A stretch of DNA of 64,000 bases from BAIKAL-G1 sp943369525 (GTDB taxonomy: Bacteria > Cyanobacteriota > Cyanobacteriia > PCC-6307 > Cyanobiaceae), in the NCBI GenBank assembly GCA_943369525.1, contig CALRNL020000001.1:532782-596781 (forward strand), read 5' to 3'. Both the position numbers and the translations under genes were made by a program. How positions within the stretch are numbered: position 1 is the stretch's first letter; the number at the start of each line of letters is the position of its first letter. Positions 42,501 to 51,940 of this stretch are shown piece by piece. The notes under the pieces are model-generated. The model had not been told where the DNA came from, did no database searches, and was given only the letters and a program-made list of their open reading frames with translations.

Positions 42501-43685
42501 GGCATCGAATTCGACGGTGCCTTCGATCAGGGAGCGGACCACACCAGTTTCGGCCGTGGACACACCACCGGTGTGGAAGGTCCGCATCGTGAGCTGGGTG
42601 CCCGGTTCACCAATCGATTGGGCAGCCACGATGCCAACCGCTTCCCCTAGATCAACCAATTGGTTGTGAGCTAGGGCCCAGCCATAGCATTTGCGGCAAA
42701 CGGAACGGGCCGCCTCGCAGGTGAGCGGTGAACGAACGACAACGGTTTTAACCCCTGCTTCCTCAATGCGGCGCGATAGGGGCGGATCAATTTCGCCATC
42801 GCGATCCACCAAGATTTCTCCGTTGGCATCCACCACCCGTTCGCCAGCAAGGCGACCAACCAACTTGGCAAAGAAGCGACCCTTTTCATCGGCGTCGATC
42901 GGAATACCGCGGGTGGTGCCGCAGTCGTCCTCCCGCACAATCACATCTTGGGCCACATCGACCAGGCGGCGGGTGAGGTAACCCGAGTCAGCCGTACGCA
43001 GGGCCGTATCCACCAGGCCCTTACGGGCGCCGTAGGAAGAGATCACGTATTCGGTGACCGTTAGGCCTTCGCGGAAGTTGGTGCGAATCGGTAGGTCAAT
43101 GATTTCCCCTTGGGGGTTGGCCATCAGGCCGCGCATGCCCACCAGCTGACGCACCTGGGACATGTTGCCCCGAGCCCCTGAGTTGGCCATCATCCAGACC
43201 GAGTTGAGCGGATCGTTGTCGTTGAAGTTCTTTTTAACTTCCTCAACTAGACGCTCGTTGGTTTCCGTCCAGGTGTCGATCACCTTGGTGTGGCGCTCCA
43301 CCTCGGTGATCTCCCCAAGGCGATAACGCTCTTCCGTATCGGTGATCTGTTGCTCCGCTTCAGCCAACAAACGGGCTTTCTCACCAGGAATGCGCAGATC
43401 CTCCACCGAGATCGACACGGCCGCCTGGGTCGCATAGCGGAAACCCAGATCCTTAAGGTCATCGGCCATGGATGCCGTGGCGGCAGTGCCATGGTGCTTG
43501 TAGGCCCAGGCCATCAGGGTGCGCAGGGCCTTCTTGTCGATGACCCGGTTGCGGAAGGGGGCCGGAGCCTTGCTCAGGGGAGCAACCGCACCCAAAACGG
43601 GCAGGGCGGCTTCAGCAGCGGCAGCCGCTGCGGCGGCTTTCTTGCTGGTTTTCTTGGTGGTCTTCTTGGCGGGGGTGGCGGTCAT
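39561..43685 (-). CDS. rpoC2: RNA polymerase subunit beta' (cyanobacterial split form)
   Basis: This 1374-residue C-terminal portion of bacterial beta' is encoded separately in cyanobacteria and plastids. It contains the large SI3-type insertion of sandwich-barrel repeats. Trigger-loop and zinc regions are visible (MANSGARGNMSQVRQLVGMR; CEAARSVCRKCYGWAL; SIGEPGTQLTMRTFHTGG), with a late conserved part (SFISAASFQETTRVLTEAA). The start is the ATG at 43685 (MTATPAKKTT); the N-terminal 50 residues are Lys/Ala-rich. The C-terminus is acidic. It follows rpoC1 by 46 bases. Confidence 0.98.
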   Translation of the reverse strand: MTATPAKKTTKKTSKKAAAAAAAAEAALPVLGAVAPLSKAPAPFRNRVIDKKALRTLMAWAYKHHGTAATASMADDLKDLGFRYATQAAVSISVEDLRIPGEKARLLAEAEQQITDTEERYRLGEITEVERHTKVIDTWTETNERLVEEVKKNFNDNDPLNSVWMMANSGARGNMSQVRQLVGMRGLMANPQGEIIDLPIRTNFREGLTVTEYVISSYGARKGLVDTALRTADSGYLTRRLVDVAQDVIVREDDCGTTRGIPIDADEKGRFFAKLVGRLAGERVVDANGEILVDRDGEIDPPLSRRIEEAGVKTVVVRSPLTCEAARSVCRKCYGWALAHNQLVDLGEAVGIVAAQSIGEPGTQLTMRTFHTGGVSTAETGVVRSLIEGTVEFDAKARVRPFRTPHGVEAQIAETDFNLQVKPSGKGRLQRLEITTGSILFVDDGAQVPADFILAQISAGAAVKKSVEKATKDVICDLAGQVRYEDVIQPREVTDRQGNITLKAQRLGRLWVFSGDVYNLPPNAQPVVNGTAPVHTGDVLAESRLVSEYGGAVRLRDSTGDSREVQIVTSSLTLKDCKLVGESTHSGEIWHLEGKENIRYLLKTAPGSKIGSGEVIAELADDRFRTQTGGLVKYAPGLSIKKSRSAKHGFEVNKGGTLLWVPQETHEINKDISLLMIEDGQWIEAGTEVVKDIFSQTAGIVTVTQKNDILREIIVRSGSLHLVPDSKVLARYGGDGKMVNPGEEIAPGLLSETMVFVEAVDTPEGGAVLLRPVEEYSIPDAAHLPELGSVKQNGGPSLGLKAVQRLAFKDGELIKSVEGVELLRTQLILDTFDTTPQMTVDVEAVPDKRAKTIERLQLVILETLLVRRDTLSDASHGSTHTELQVEDGIAVKSGDVVATTQILCKEDGVVQLPDLVDGEPIRRLIVERPGDTRTIDLAGNAALVDIGQRLVDGDPLAAGIVSPCCGQVEAMEPGSITVRLGRPYMVSPDSVLHVRDGELVQRGDGLALLVFERQKTGDIVQGLPRIEELLEARRPRESSVLCRKSGTVQIKQGDDDDSITVSVIEEDDVITEYPILLGRNVMVSDGQQVTAGELLTDGPINPHELLECFFEDLRLRKSTMEAAQEAISKLQFRLVQEVQNVYKSQGVTIDDKHIEVIVRQMTSKVRIEDAGDTTLLPGELIELRQVEQVNSAMAITGGAPSEFTPVLLGITKASLNTDSFISAASFQETTRVLTEAAIEGKSDWLRGLKENVIIGRLIPAGTGFSGFEEELRAEAGPHPDILDEEPAGYRRMQNLRPDYTVEMPAAPAASAQALLDDPSDDELEATRSRHGIEASVSGLAAFTRPTVEDGLEEELLPDPAALEGLQEEGLLSDD

Positions 43686-43731
43686 GGCTGCTCGCGAAGC
43701 GGGATAAAAGGAAGGGAAAACGTCCGGGATC

Positions 43732-45636
43732 TCAGGCGGCGGCCACCGCATCAATGATCGTGCGGTTCATCACGCAACGGCCCACGGTGGTTAGCAGGTA
43801 GCGGCTGATCAGCGCTCCATCCTCATCGAAGCGATCGCGGCGATGCTTCCACTGCTCGATGCGGGTGCCATCGCTAAGGGTCTCTTCCTTCTGGGGCTTG
43901 TTGTCCTCATCTTCGTCATCGGTGCTGCCGCTGAAGCGCACCCACACCCAATCATGCAGGGTCAGATGCTTCTCATCGAAGGCATTGAGCACATCATCAA
44001 GGCCCGCGAAAGTGCGGCTGCGATCCCCAAATTCCGGCTTAATCGCGCCGGGCTGGGTGGCGGTGAGGTAATAGGCGCCAAGCACCATGTCCTGGGACGG
44101 GGTGATGATCGGTTCCCCCGTGGCGGGGGAGAGGATGTTGTTGCTGGCGAGCATCAACATGCGGGCTTCGGTCTGGGCCTCAATCGCTAGGGGCACGTGC
44201 ACGGCCATCTGGTCGCCGTCAAAGTCTGCGTTGAAGGCAGGACAAACGAGGGGGTGCAATTGGATGGCGCGGCCGTCAACCAACTTGGGCTCGAAGGCCT
44301 GGATACCAAGGCGGTGCAGGGTTGGGGCCCGGTTTAGCAGGATCGGATGGCCTTCGATCACTTCTTGGAGCACCTGCATCACCTCGTCGTCTGCCCGCTG
44401 AATCAGCTTTTTGGCAGCCTTGATGTTGTTAACGATGTTCTGGCGGATCAGGCGATGGATCACGAAGGGCTGGAACAGCTCAATCGCCATCTCCTTCGGC
44501 AGGCCGCACTGGTGCATCTTCAACTTGGGTCCCACCACAATCACGGAACGACCGGAGTAGTCGACCCGCTTGCCGAGCAGGTTCTGACGGAAACGACCTT
44601 GCTTGCCCTCGATGATGTCGCTCAGGGATTTGAGCGGGCGGTTATTCGCCCCGACCACGGTGCGGCCGCGGCGGCCGTTATCGATCAGGGCATCGACCGC
44701 CTCCTGCAACATCCGCTTTTCGTTGCGGACGATGATCTCGGGGGCCAGGATCTCCTGCAACCGGGCTAGGCGATTGTTGCGGTTAATGACCCGGCGATAG
44801 AGGTCGTTGAGGTCGCTGGTAGCAAAGCGACCGCCATCGAGCTGCACCATCGGGCGCAGGTCGGGTGGGATCACCGGGATTACATCCAGCACCATCCAAT
44901 CGGGACGGGCACCGGTGGCGATGAAGTTATCGATCACGCGCAGGCGCTTGATCAGCTTGGCCCGCTTCTGGCCCTTGCTGCCGGCTATATCCTCGCGGAG
45001 TTGCTCGGCAATCTCCGAGAGATTGAGATCTTCAAGCAGCTGCTTGAGGGCTTCGGCGCCGATGCCCACCACGGGCTCATTTTCGATCTCCGAATCCTCA
45101 GCATAGATCTGGTCTTCAATCTCGAGCCACTCATCTTCGGTGAGCAGCTGCTTGTAGGTAAGATCCTTGTGGTCGCCCTTATCGAGCACCACATAGCAGT
45201 TGAAATAAACAATCTGCTCGACATCGCGCAGGGGCATGTCAAGCAGGATCGCCACATAGCTGGGAATCCCCTTTAGGTACCAGACATGGGACACCGGGGC
45301 CGCCAACTTGATGAAGCCCATGCGATGGCGCCGCACCCGGCTTTCAGTGACCTCAACACCGCAGCGTTCGCAGACAATGCCACGGTGCCGAACCCGTTTG
45401 TACTTGCCGCAATGGCATTCCCAATCCTTGGACGGTCCGAAGATCTTCTCGCAGAAGAGCCCGTCCATCTCGGGCTTGAGGGTGCGGTAGTTGATCGTTT
45501 CCGGCTTGGTCACCTCACCAACCACCTGGCCGTTAGGCAAGGTGCGTTGGCCCCACTCCATGATCCGCTCGGGCGAAGCAAGCGTGATCTTGACGTAGTC
45601 GAAGTGGTTTTCGGTGCGGAGGTTGCTGTTGGTCAT
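43732..45636 (-). CDS. rpoC1: RNA polymerase subunit gamma (N-terminal beta')
   Basis: This 634-residue subunit carries the catalytic magnesium site NADFDGDQMAVHVPL. The N-terminal zinc ribbon is CHCGKYKRVRHRGIVCERCG. RFRQNLLGKRVDYSGRSVIVVGP is also conserved. The separate gamma subunit is a cyanobacterial hallmark. It lies 50 bases after rpoB in the rpoB-rpoC1-rpoC2 operon. Confidence 0.99.
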   Translation of the reverse strand: MTNSNLRTENHFDYVKITLASPERIMEWGQRTLPNGQVVGEVTKPETINYRTLKPEMDGLFCEKIFGPSKDWECHCGKYKRVRHRGIVCERCGVEVTESRVRRHRMGFIKLAAPVSHVWYLKGIPSYVAILLDMPLRDVEQIVYFNCYVVLDKGDHKDLTYKQLLTEDEWLEIEDQIYAEDSEIENEPVVGIGAEALKQLLEDLNLSEIAEQLREDIAGSKGQKRAKLIKRLRVIDNFIATGARPDWMVLDVIPVIPPDLRPMVQLDGGRFATSDLNDLYRRVINRNNRLARLQEILAPEIIVRNEKRMLQEAVDALIDNGRRGRTVVGANNRPLKSLSDIIEGKQGRFRQNLLGKRVDYSGRSVIVVGPKLKMHQCGLPKEMAIELFQPFVIHRLIRQNIVNNIKAAKKLIQRADDEVMQVLQEVIEGHPILLNRAPTLHRLGIQAFEPKLVDGRAIQLHPLVCPAFNADFDGDQMAVHVPLAIEAQTEARMLMLASNNILSPATGEPIITPSQDMVLGAYYLTATQPGAIKPEFGDRSRTFAGLDDVLNAFDEKHLTLHDWVWVRFSGSTDDEDEDNKPQKEETLSDGTRIEQWKHRRDRFDEDGALISRYLLTTVGRCVMNRTIIDAVAAA

Positions 45637-45686
45637 GGCCTAGGAGCGCGCGGACGGACGAAGGGGCGAATGAACGGGGATAGCGA

Positions 45687-48600
45687 TCAGTCGTCGTCGA
45701 AATCCGCGACGCCGAGGGATTCGTAGGTGGGCCGGTTAGGGGTGCTGCGGCGAGGATTGACATCCTGCATCAGATCCACTTCCACACCCTCATCGGTGTA
45801 GACGGCGATATCCAGACCAAGGGACTGGAGCTCGCGCATCAGCACCTTGAAGGATTCCGGCGTACCGGGACGGGGAATGGGCTTGCCCTTGACGATGGCG
45901 TTGAGGGCCTCGTTGCGACCCTGCATGTCGTCGGACTTGACCGTGAGCAGTTCCTGCAAGGTGTAGGCGGCGCCGTAGGCCTCCAGGGCCCACACTTCCA
46001 TCTCACCGAGACGCTGGCCGCCCTGCTGGGCCTTACCACCGAGGGGCTGCTGGGTAACTAGGGAGTAGGGACCTGTGGAGCGGGCGTGGATCTTGTCATC
46101 CACCAGGTGGACCAATTTGAGAATGTGGGCGTAGCCCACGGTGACGGGCTGGTCAAAGGGTTCACCACTGCGACCATCAATCAGCTGGATTTTGCCGGGA
46201 TTATCGGGGTTATAGACCCAATCCTTACCGGGCAACGCCTTGGCCGCTTCGAGGAAGGCCTGCACCGTTTCCTTCGACTTTTCAGCGCCGTGCATCTCAT
46301 CGAAGGGCACCACTTTGACGCGGCAATCGAGGTGGGACGCGGCCCAGCCCATCAGGCACTCAAAGACCTGGCCCACGTTCATCCGGGACGGCACCCCAAG
46401 GGGGTTGAGCACGATGTCAATCGGGCTGCCATCGGGCAGGTAGGGCATGTCTTCACGGGGAAGAATGCGGCTGATGATGCCCTTGTTGCCGTGGCGACCG
46501 GCCATTTTGTCGCCCACCTGGATCTTGCGGCGCTGGGCCACATAGACCCGCACCACCATGTTGGCGCCCGGCGGCAATTCATCACCCTGCTCACGGGTGT
46601 AGATACGCACATCAACCACCCGGCCCCGTTCGGTGCCAGGCACCCGCAGGGAGTTGTCCCGCACATCGCGAGCTTTCTCGCCAAAGATGGCCCGCAGGAG
46701 CTTCTCTTCTGGCGGCTGATCCGATTCGCCCTTAGGGGTCACCTTGCCGACAAGGATGTCACCGGATTCCACATAGGCGCCGATGCGGATGATGCCCATC
46801 TCATCGAGGCTGCCAAGGCTTTCCTCGGCCACGTTAGGTATTTCCCGGGTGATTTCCTCGGGTCCGAGCTTGGTTTGGCGGGCCTCAATCTCATACTTCT
46901 CGATATGCACCGAAGTGTAGAGATCGTCTTGGACGAGGCGCTCACTGACGAGGATCGCATCCTCGTAGTTGTAACCCTCCCAGGGCATGTAGGCGATCAG
47001 TACGTTCTGTCCTAGGGCAATCTCACCGCCCTCACAGGCCGAGCCATTGGCGAGCACCTGACCGGCAATCACCTGGTCGCCCAGGGAGACGATCGGGCGA
47101 TGGTTGAGGCAGGTGTCCTGGTTGGAACGCTGATACTTCTGGAGGTAGTGGTTGTGATCTACACCGGCCTCGTCACGAATGACGATGGCGGTGGCATCCA
47201 CATAGGCCACGGTGCCGTTAACCGTGGTGATGGGAACCATGCCCGAGTCCCGGGCCACCTGGGTCTCCAGGCCCGTACCCACCAGGGGCCGCTCGGGCCG
47301 CAGCAGCGGCACGGCCTGGCGCTGCATGTTGGAGCCCATCAGGGCCCGGTTGGCGTCATCGTGCTCCAGGAATGGAATCAGGGAGGTGGCTACCGAGATC
47401 ACCTGCACCGGCGAAAGCTGGACGTAGTCCACCTGCTCGGGGGGAACTTTTTCGAAGTCCTGGCGGTAGCGGACCGGCACCAGTTCAGCGGTGATGCGGC
47501 CGGAGGAATCGGCCGGAATATCGCCCGGGGCGATGCGGCATTCATCCTCCAGGTCGGCAGAGAGGTAGATGGGATCGCCTTCTTTGATGACGATGCCATT
47601 TTCAACCCGCCAGAAGGGGGTTTCGATAAAGCCGTATTCGTTCACCCGTGCGTGGGTCGCCAGGGAACCGATCAGGCCCGCATTGGGACCTTCCGGCGTT
47701 TCAATCGGGCAGATCCGTCCGTAGTGGGACGGATGGATGTCGCGCACGGCGAAGCCCGCCCGCTCCCGGGTTAGGCCGCCTGGGCCGAGGGCGCTAATCC
47801 GGCGCTTGTGGGTGAGCTCGGCCAGGGGGTTGGTCTGGTCCATGAACTGACTCAACTGGCTGGAGCCGAAGAACTCCTTCACCGCCGCCACCAGGGGCTT
47901 GGGGTTCACCAGCTGGGCCGGAGTCAAGGATTCGGTTTCGCCGACGGTCATCCGTTCCTTGATGATCCGCTCAAGTCGGTTCAGGCCAACCCGCACCTGG
48001 TTTTGCAGCAATTCGCCAACGGAGCGAACGCGGCGATTGCCTAGGTGGTCAATGTCATCGAGGGAGGCGCCGCCCACATCGAGTTCCAGATTGATCAAGT
48101 AATCAATCGTGGAGAGCACATCTTCCGGGGTAAGCGTGCGCACCGCATCGGGGATGGTGAGACGCAACTTCTTATTGATCTTGTAGCGACCAACCCGGCC
48201 CAAGTCATAGCGCTTGGGATCAAAGAAGCGGCTATGCAGTAGCTGCTGACCGCCACTCACCGAGGGCGGTTCGCCCGGACGCAGCTTCTTGTAAAGCTCG
48301 AGCAGGGCCTGATCTTCCGAACTAATGCCCTCGTCGTTGGCAGCCTCAATCGACTTCTGGTAATACTCAGGGTGCCGCAGCTTGTCGAGCACATCGTTGT
48401 CGGACAGGCCGATGGCCCGCATCAACACGTGGGCATTGATCTTGCGGGTCTTGTCGACGCGTACGTGCAGCAGATCGTTCTTATCGGTTTCGAACTTCAG
48501 CCAGGCGCCCCGGTTAGGGATCAGACTGGCATTGAAGGTTTTACGGCCGTTCTTATCCTGCTCATCCTTGAAATAGACACCGGGGGAACGCACGATCTGG

Positions 48601-48977
48601 TTAACGATGACGCGCTCGGCACCGTTAATGATGAAGGTGCCCCGTTCGGTCATCAAGGGCAGCTCGCCGATGAAGACTTCCTGCTCCTTGATTTCGCCAG
48701 TTTCCTTGTTGACCAGACGACAGGTCACATACATCTGGGAGGCAAAGGTGGCATCGCGCCGCTTCGCTTCTTCGACATCATGGCGGGGGCGCTTCAACCG
48801 GTACTCGCTACCGATGAAGTGCAGCTCCAGCTTGCCGGTGTAGTCGGTGATCGGAGAGAAGCTTTCCAACTCCTCGATCAGCCCCTTCTCCAGGAACCAT
48901 TTGAAGCTCGCCCGCTGCACCTCGACCAAATCGGGGAGGTACGTAACGGTCTTGGCGACCTGGATCGCGCTGCTCAT
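45687..48977 (-). CDS. rpoB: RNA polymerase subunit beta
   Basis: This 1096-residue subunit has the typical cyanobacterial length. The rifampicin-region residues (SQLSQFMDQTNPLAELTHKR) are intact and would predict a sensitive enzyme. GRICPIETPEGPNAGLI, KMAGRHGNKGIIS and the C-terminal WALEAYGAAYTLQE are diagnostic. A ribosome-binding AGG lies about 8 bases before the ATG. The 268-base leader up to tatD contains an inverted repeat CGCTGAC/GTCAGCG near 49011-49032 and no gene. Confidence 0.99.
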   Translation of the reverse strand: MSSAIQVAKTVTYLPDLVEVQRASFKWFLEKGLIEELESFSPITDYTGKLELHFIGSEYRLKRPRHDVEEAKRRDATFASQMYVTCRLVNKETGEIKEQEVFIGELPLMTERGTFIINGAERVIVNQIVRSPGVYFKDEQDKNGRKTFNASLIPNRGAWLKFETDKNDLLHVRVDKTRKINAHVLMRAIGLSDNDVLDKLRHPEYYQKSIEAANDEGISSEDQALLELYKKLRPGEPPSVSGGQQLLHSRFFDPKRYDLGRVGRYKINKKLRLTIPDAVRTLTPEDVLSTIDYLINLELDVGGASLDDIDHLGNRRVRSVGELLQNQVRVGLNRLERIIKERMTVGETESLTPAQLVNPKPLVAAVKEFFGSSQLSQFMDQTNPLAELTHKRRISALGPGGLTRERAGFAVRDIHPSHYGRICPIETPEGPNAGLIGSLATHARVNEYGFIETPFWRVENGIVIKEGDPIYLSADLEDECRIAPGDIPADSSGRITAELVPVRYRQDFEKVPPEQVDYVQLSPVQVISVATSLIPFLEHDDANRALMGSNMQRQAVPLLRPERPLVGTGLETQVARDSGMVPITTVNGTVAYVDATAIVIRDEAGVDHNHYLQKYQRSNQDTCLNHRPIVSLGDQVIAGQVLANGSACEGGEIALGQNVLIAYMPWEGYNYEDAILVSERLVQDDLYTSVHIEKYEIEARQTKLGPEEITREIPNVAEESLGSLDEMGIIRIGAYVESGDILVGKVTPKGESDQPPEEKLLRAIFGEKARDVRDNSLRVPGTERGRVVDVRIYTREQGDELPPGANMVVRVYVAQRRKIQVGDKMAGRHGNKGIISRILPREDMPYLPDGSPIDIVLNPLGVPSRMNVGQVFECLMGWAASHLDCRVKVVPFDEMHGAEKSKETVQAFLEAAKALPGKDWVYNPDNPGKIQLIDGRSGEPFDQPVTVGYAHILKLVHLVDDKIHARSTGPYSLVTQQPLGGKAQQGGQRLGEMEVWALEAYGAAYTLQELLTVKSDDMQGRNEALNAIVKGKPIPRPGTPESFKVLMRELQSLGLDIAVYTDEGVEVDLMQDVNPRRSTPNRPTYESLGVADFDDD

Positions 48978-49245
48978 GCGTTGACCTGCAGGAACTGTAA
49001 GGTGGGGAAACGCTGACCGGCGGGCGTCAGCGAGGGAAATAACGAAGCCATCGACGCTGGCTGGGGCAGGGACGGGCGATCCACGGAGCGGACTGCTCGC
49101 CTGCGCCTAGACCGGCAGAGCTCGGATCAACCCTGTCGACGTCGAAATCCAACGCAAAGACAAAGCACCTGATGGGGATCGGGGGTGGGCCAGGCCCAGG
49201 CAGCAACGCGAAGGAGGCCGCACTGGCTAGCAAACCAATAAAACA

Positions 49246-50070
49246 TCATACACTGCCAAAGGCAGGGCCAAAGAGCTTGATCGCGTTTTGGGTGCTCTGG
49301 GCAGCCACCGCAGCCAAGCTCTCACCGCGGAGATCGGCCACCCGCTCGGCGATGGCGGCCACATAGGCGGGCTCATTGCGCTTGCCCCGGCGGGGCACCG
49401 GAGCCAGGAATGGGCAATCGGTTTCCACCAGGTAGCGGTCCGTAGGCACCTGGCGGGCGCAGGCGTGGGTGTCTTCGGCCTTGGCGAAGGTGACCGTGCC
49501 ACTGAAGCTGATGAACAGCCCTAGGGCCAGGAAGCCCTCCATCTCCGCCGGCGTTCCACCCCAGCAATGCATCACGCCCCGGGGGCATCGGTCCTGGGCC
49601 TGGCGCTGGCCCAGTTCCGCAAGCATGGCCTCTGCGGCGTCGCGGCAATGGATGATCACGGGTAAATCCAGCTCCCAAGCCAGATCCAACTGGGGCCTGA
49701 GCACCGCTAGCTGGGTTTCGAGGTTTTGGTCGCGGAACAAATCCAGACCCAATTCGCCGATGGCCACAACCCTGGGGTCATCCAGGGCCGCCTGGCGCAG
49801 CTGCTGGGCGGTCTGGTCGTGCCAGTGCTGCGTGTCCAGGGGGTGAACCCCCACCGAATAGCGCAGCTCTGGGAAACGGTCGGCTAAGGCCCGGATCGCC
49901 GCAATTTGGGACGGCTCGACGCAGGCATGGAGCAAGCGCACCACTCCCGCGTCGCGCCAGCGCTGGGCCACCGCATCGAGGTCGGCCTCGAAATTAGGAA
50001 ACACGATGTGGCAATGGCTATCGACCAGCTGGAAACCGGGATCGGTCGCCAGCGGGGTCGGCTGGGCCAT
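49246..50070 (-). CDS. tatD: TatD-family metal-dependent hydrolase
   Basis: This protein of about 274 residues has a TIM-barrel fold. Metal-binding residues are visible in LVDSHCHIVFPNFEADL, GELGLDLFRD, VIIHCRDAAEAMLAEL, GVMHCWGGTPAEM and LVETDCPFLAPVP. Members are 3'-5' DNA/RNA exonucleases or D-amino-acyl hydrolases; the exact activity is not assignable here. The start is the ATG at 50070; a GTG at 50094 would add eight residues. It lies between rpsT and rpoB, a conserved cyanobacterial order. Confidence 0.92.
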   Translation of the reverse strand: MAQPTPLATDPGFQLVDSHCHIVFPNFEADLDAVAQRWRDAGVVRLLHACVEPSQIAAIRALADRFPELRYSVGVHPLDTQHWHDQTAQQLRQAALDDPRVVAIGELGLDLFRDQNLETQLAVLRPQLDLAWELDLPVIIHCRDAAEAMLAELGQRQAQDRCPRGVMHCWGGTPAEMEGFLALGLFISFSGTVTFAKAEDTHACARQVPTDRYLVETDCPFLAPVPRRGKRNEPAYVAAIAERVADLRGESLAAVAAQSTQNAIKLFGPAFGSV

Positions 50071-50128
50071 GGCCTCGGGGAGCGCCTGGGTCACGGTCGG
50101 GCCCTTGGGGCAGGTGCGGGGAGTCGGA

Positions 50129-50437
50129 TCAGGCCTGGGGGGCGCCGGCAGGCTCAACCACCTGCTTGACGGCCGTGCTGAGACGGGCCTTCTGATGGGC
50201 GCCGGTGTTGCGGTGCAGGACCCCAACCTTGACCGCCTTGTCGATTTTGCTGAAGGCCGCGTTCAGGCTGGCCTGAACCGCTTCCTTGGCGGCATCGCCA
50301 GGGGCCTGGCTAAAGGCCGTGCAGGCGGTGAAGCAGCGCTTCATCAGGGTGCGCACGGCCGACTTGTAGGTGCGGTTCTGCAGGCGGTTGCGTTCGGCAA
50401 CCTCGATGCGCTTTTTCGAGGACTTGTTATTGGCCAC
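50129..50437 (-). CDS. rpsT: 30S ribosomal protein S20
   Basis: This 102-residue basic helical ribosomal protein starts at a GTG at 50437 (ANNKSSKKRIEVAERNRLQN). It contains NRTYKSAVRTLMKRCF and ends with KVGVLHRNTGAHQKARLSTA. It is the first gene of the rpsT-tatD-rpoBC1C2 stretch and divergent from hisD with a 102-base spacer. Confidence 0.96.
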   Translation of the reverse strand: MANNKSSKKRIEVAERNRLQNRTYKSAVRTLMKRCFTACTAFSQAPGDAAKEAVQASLNAAFSKIDKAVKVGVLHRNTGAHQKARLSTAVKQVVEPAGAPQA

Positions 50438-50539
50438 AGGCGGTTTCTGCGCTGAATCAGCAAACGAAGATCCTACCCCCCGGCCCGATCCAAGATCGCT
50501 TGGACGTAACTTGAAATCCCGTTCAATCCTCCCAGCGCC

Positions 50540-51886
50540 GTGGCCGCCAGCCCCTCCCCGCATCCCAGCGGCAGCACCCCTGGGGCAGCAGCCCTGGACC
50601 TGGAGGTATTAACCGATCTGGAGGCGGCGGCCAAGCGGTTAGAGCAGATCGCCGATCGCACCAATAGCGGTCAGGCGGAAGCGGCCATCAAGACCGTGGA
50701 CGCGATCCTGGCCCAGGTACGTTGCGAAGGGGATCGGGCCCTGCTTGAGCTCAGTGAGCGCTTTGATGGGGTGCGGCCCGATCCCTTGCGCATCCCGGTG
50801 CAGCAGCTCAAGGCCGCCTGGGACCAGTGCGCCAGCCCCCTCAAAGCGGCCCTGGACCTGGCCCACGAGCGCATTCTGGCCTTCCACCAGCGCCAGCTCC
50901 CCAGCGATCTGGTGGTGAGCGGCCCCCATGGCGAACGGCTGGGCCGGCGCTGGCGTCCCGTCGAGACTGCTGGCATCTACATCCCAGGGGGTCGGGCCTC
51001 CTACCCGAGCACCGTGCTGATGAATGCGGTGCCGGCCCGGGTGGCCGGGGTGAAGCGGCTGGTGATGGTCACCCCGCCCGGGCCCGATGGCCAGGTGAAC
51101 GCCACGGTGCTGGCGGCCGCCCACCGGGCCGGGGTCGATGAGATTTACCGGGTTGGCGGCGCCCAGGCGATCGGCGCCCTGGCCTACGGCACGGCCACGG
51201 TCCCGCGGGTGGATGTGATCACCGGGCCCGGCAACCTCTACGTGACCCTGGCCAAAAAGGCGGTATACGGCCGGGTGGCGATCGATTCCCTCGCCGGTCC
51301 CAGCGAGGTGCTGGTGATCGCCGACCACAGCGCCCGGGCCGACCAGGTGGCTGCCGACCTTCTCGCCCAGGCCGAACACGATCCTCTGGCGGCCGCCATC
51401 CTGCTCACCACCAGCGAGGCCCTGGCGGCCGCCCTGCCGGCCGCGCTCGAAGCCCAGCTGGCCCACCATCCCCGCGCCGCCATCACCCTGGCAGCCCTCA
51501 ATGCCTGGGGGCTGGTGGTGGTCTGCCCGAGTTTGGAGGCGGCGGCGGCCTTAAGCGATCGCTTTGCCCCCGAACATCTGGAACTGCTGGTGGAGCAGCC
51601 CGAACCCCTGGCCGAGCGCATCGAGCACGCCGGGGCGATCTTCCTTGGCGCCTGGAGCCCGGAGGCGGTGGGCGACTACCTGGCCGGCCCCAACCACACC
51701 CTGCCCACCTCCGGCACGGCCCGTTTCGCCAGTGCCCTGGGGGTGGAAACCTTCCTACGCCACACCAGCTTGATCCACTTCAACCGCCAGGCCCTCGAGG
51801 CCACCGGCGGCGCCGTGGTCACCCTGGCCGATAGCGAAGGGCTCCATAGCCACGCCCAGTCGGTGCGGCTCCGCCTGGAGGGCTGA
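50540..51886 (+). CDS. hisD: Histidinol dehydrogenase
   Basis: This 448-residue NAD- and zinc-dependent enzyme catalyses the last two steps of histidine synthesis. Signatures include GIYIPGGRASYPSTVLMNAV, ITGPGNLYVTLAKKAVYG, DSLAGPSEVLVIADHSARAD, APEHLELLVEQPE and GPNHTLPTSGTARFAS. It starts at a GTG at 50540 and is convergent with rpiA after 54 bases. Confidence 0.97.
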   Translation: MAASPSPHPSGSTPGAAALDLEVLTDLEAAAKRLEQIADRTNSGQAEAAIKTVDAILAQVRCEGDRALLELSERFDGVRPDPLRIPVQQLKAAWDQCASPLKAALDLAHERILAFHQRQLPSDLVVSGPHGERLGRRWRPVETAGIYIPGGRASYPSTVLMNAVPARVAGVKRLVMVTPPGPDGQVNATVLAAAHRAGVDEIYRVGGAQAIGALAYGTATVPRVDVITGPGNLYVTLAKKAVYGRVAIDSLAGPSEVLVIADHSARADQVAADLLAQAEHDPLAAAILLTTSEALAAALPAALEAQLAHHPRAAITLAALNAWGLVVVCPSLEAAAALSDRFAPEHLELLVEQPEPLAERIEHAGAIFLGAWSPEAVGDYLAGPNHTLPTSGTARFASALGVETFLRHTSLIHFNRQALEATGGAVVTLADSEGLHSHAQSVRLRLEG

Positions 51887-51940
51887 GGCCAGCCCCGGCC
51901 GGGTACACAGACAGCCGTGGGGAGGAGCCGGGGCGCACCT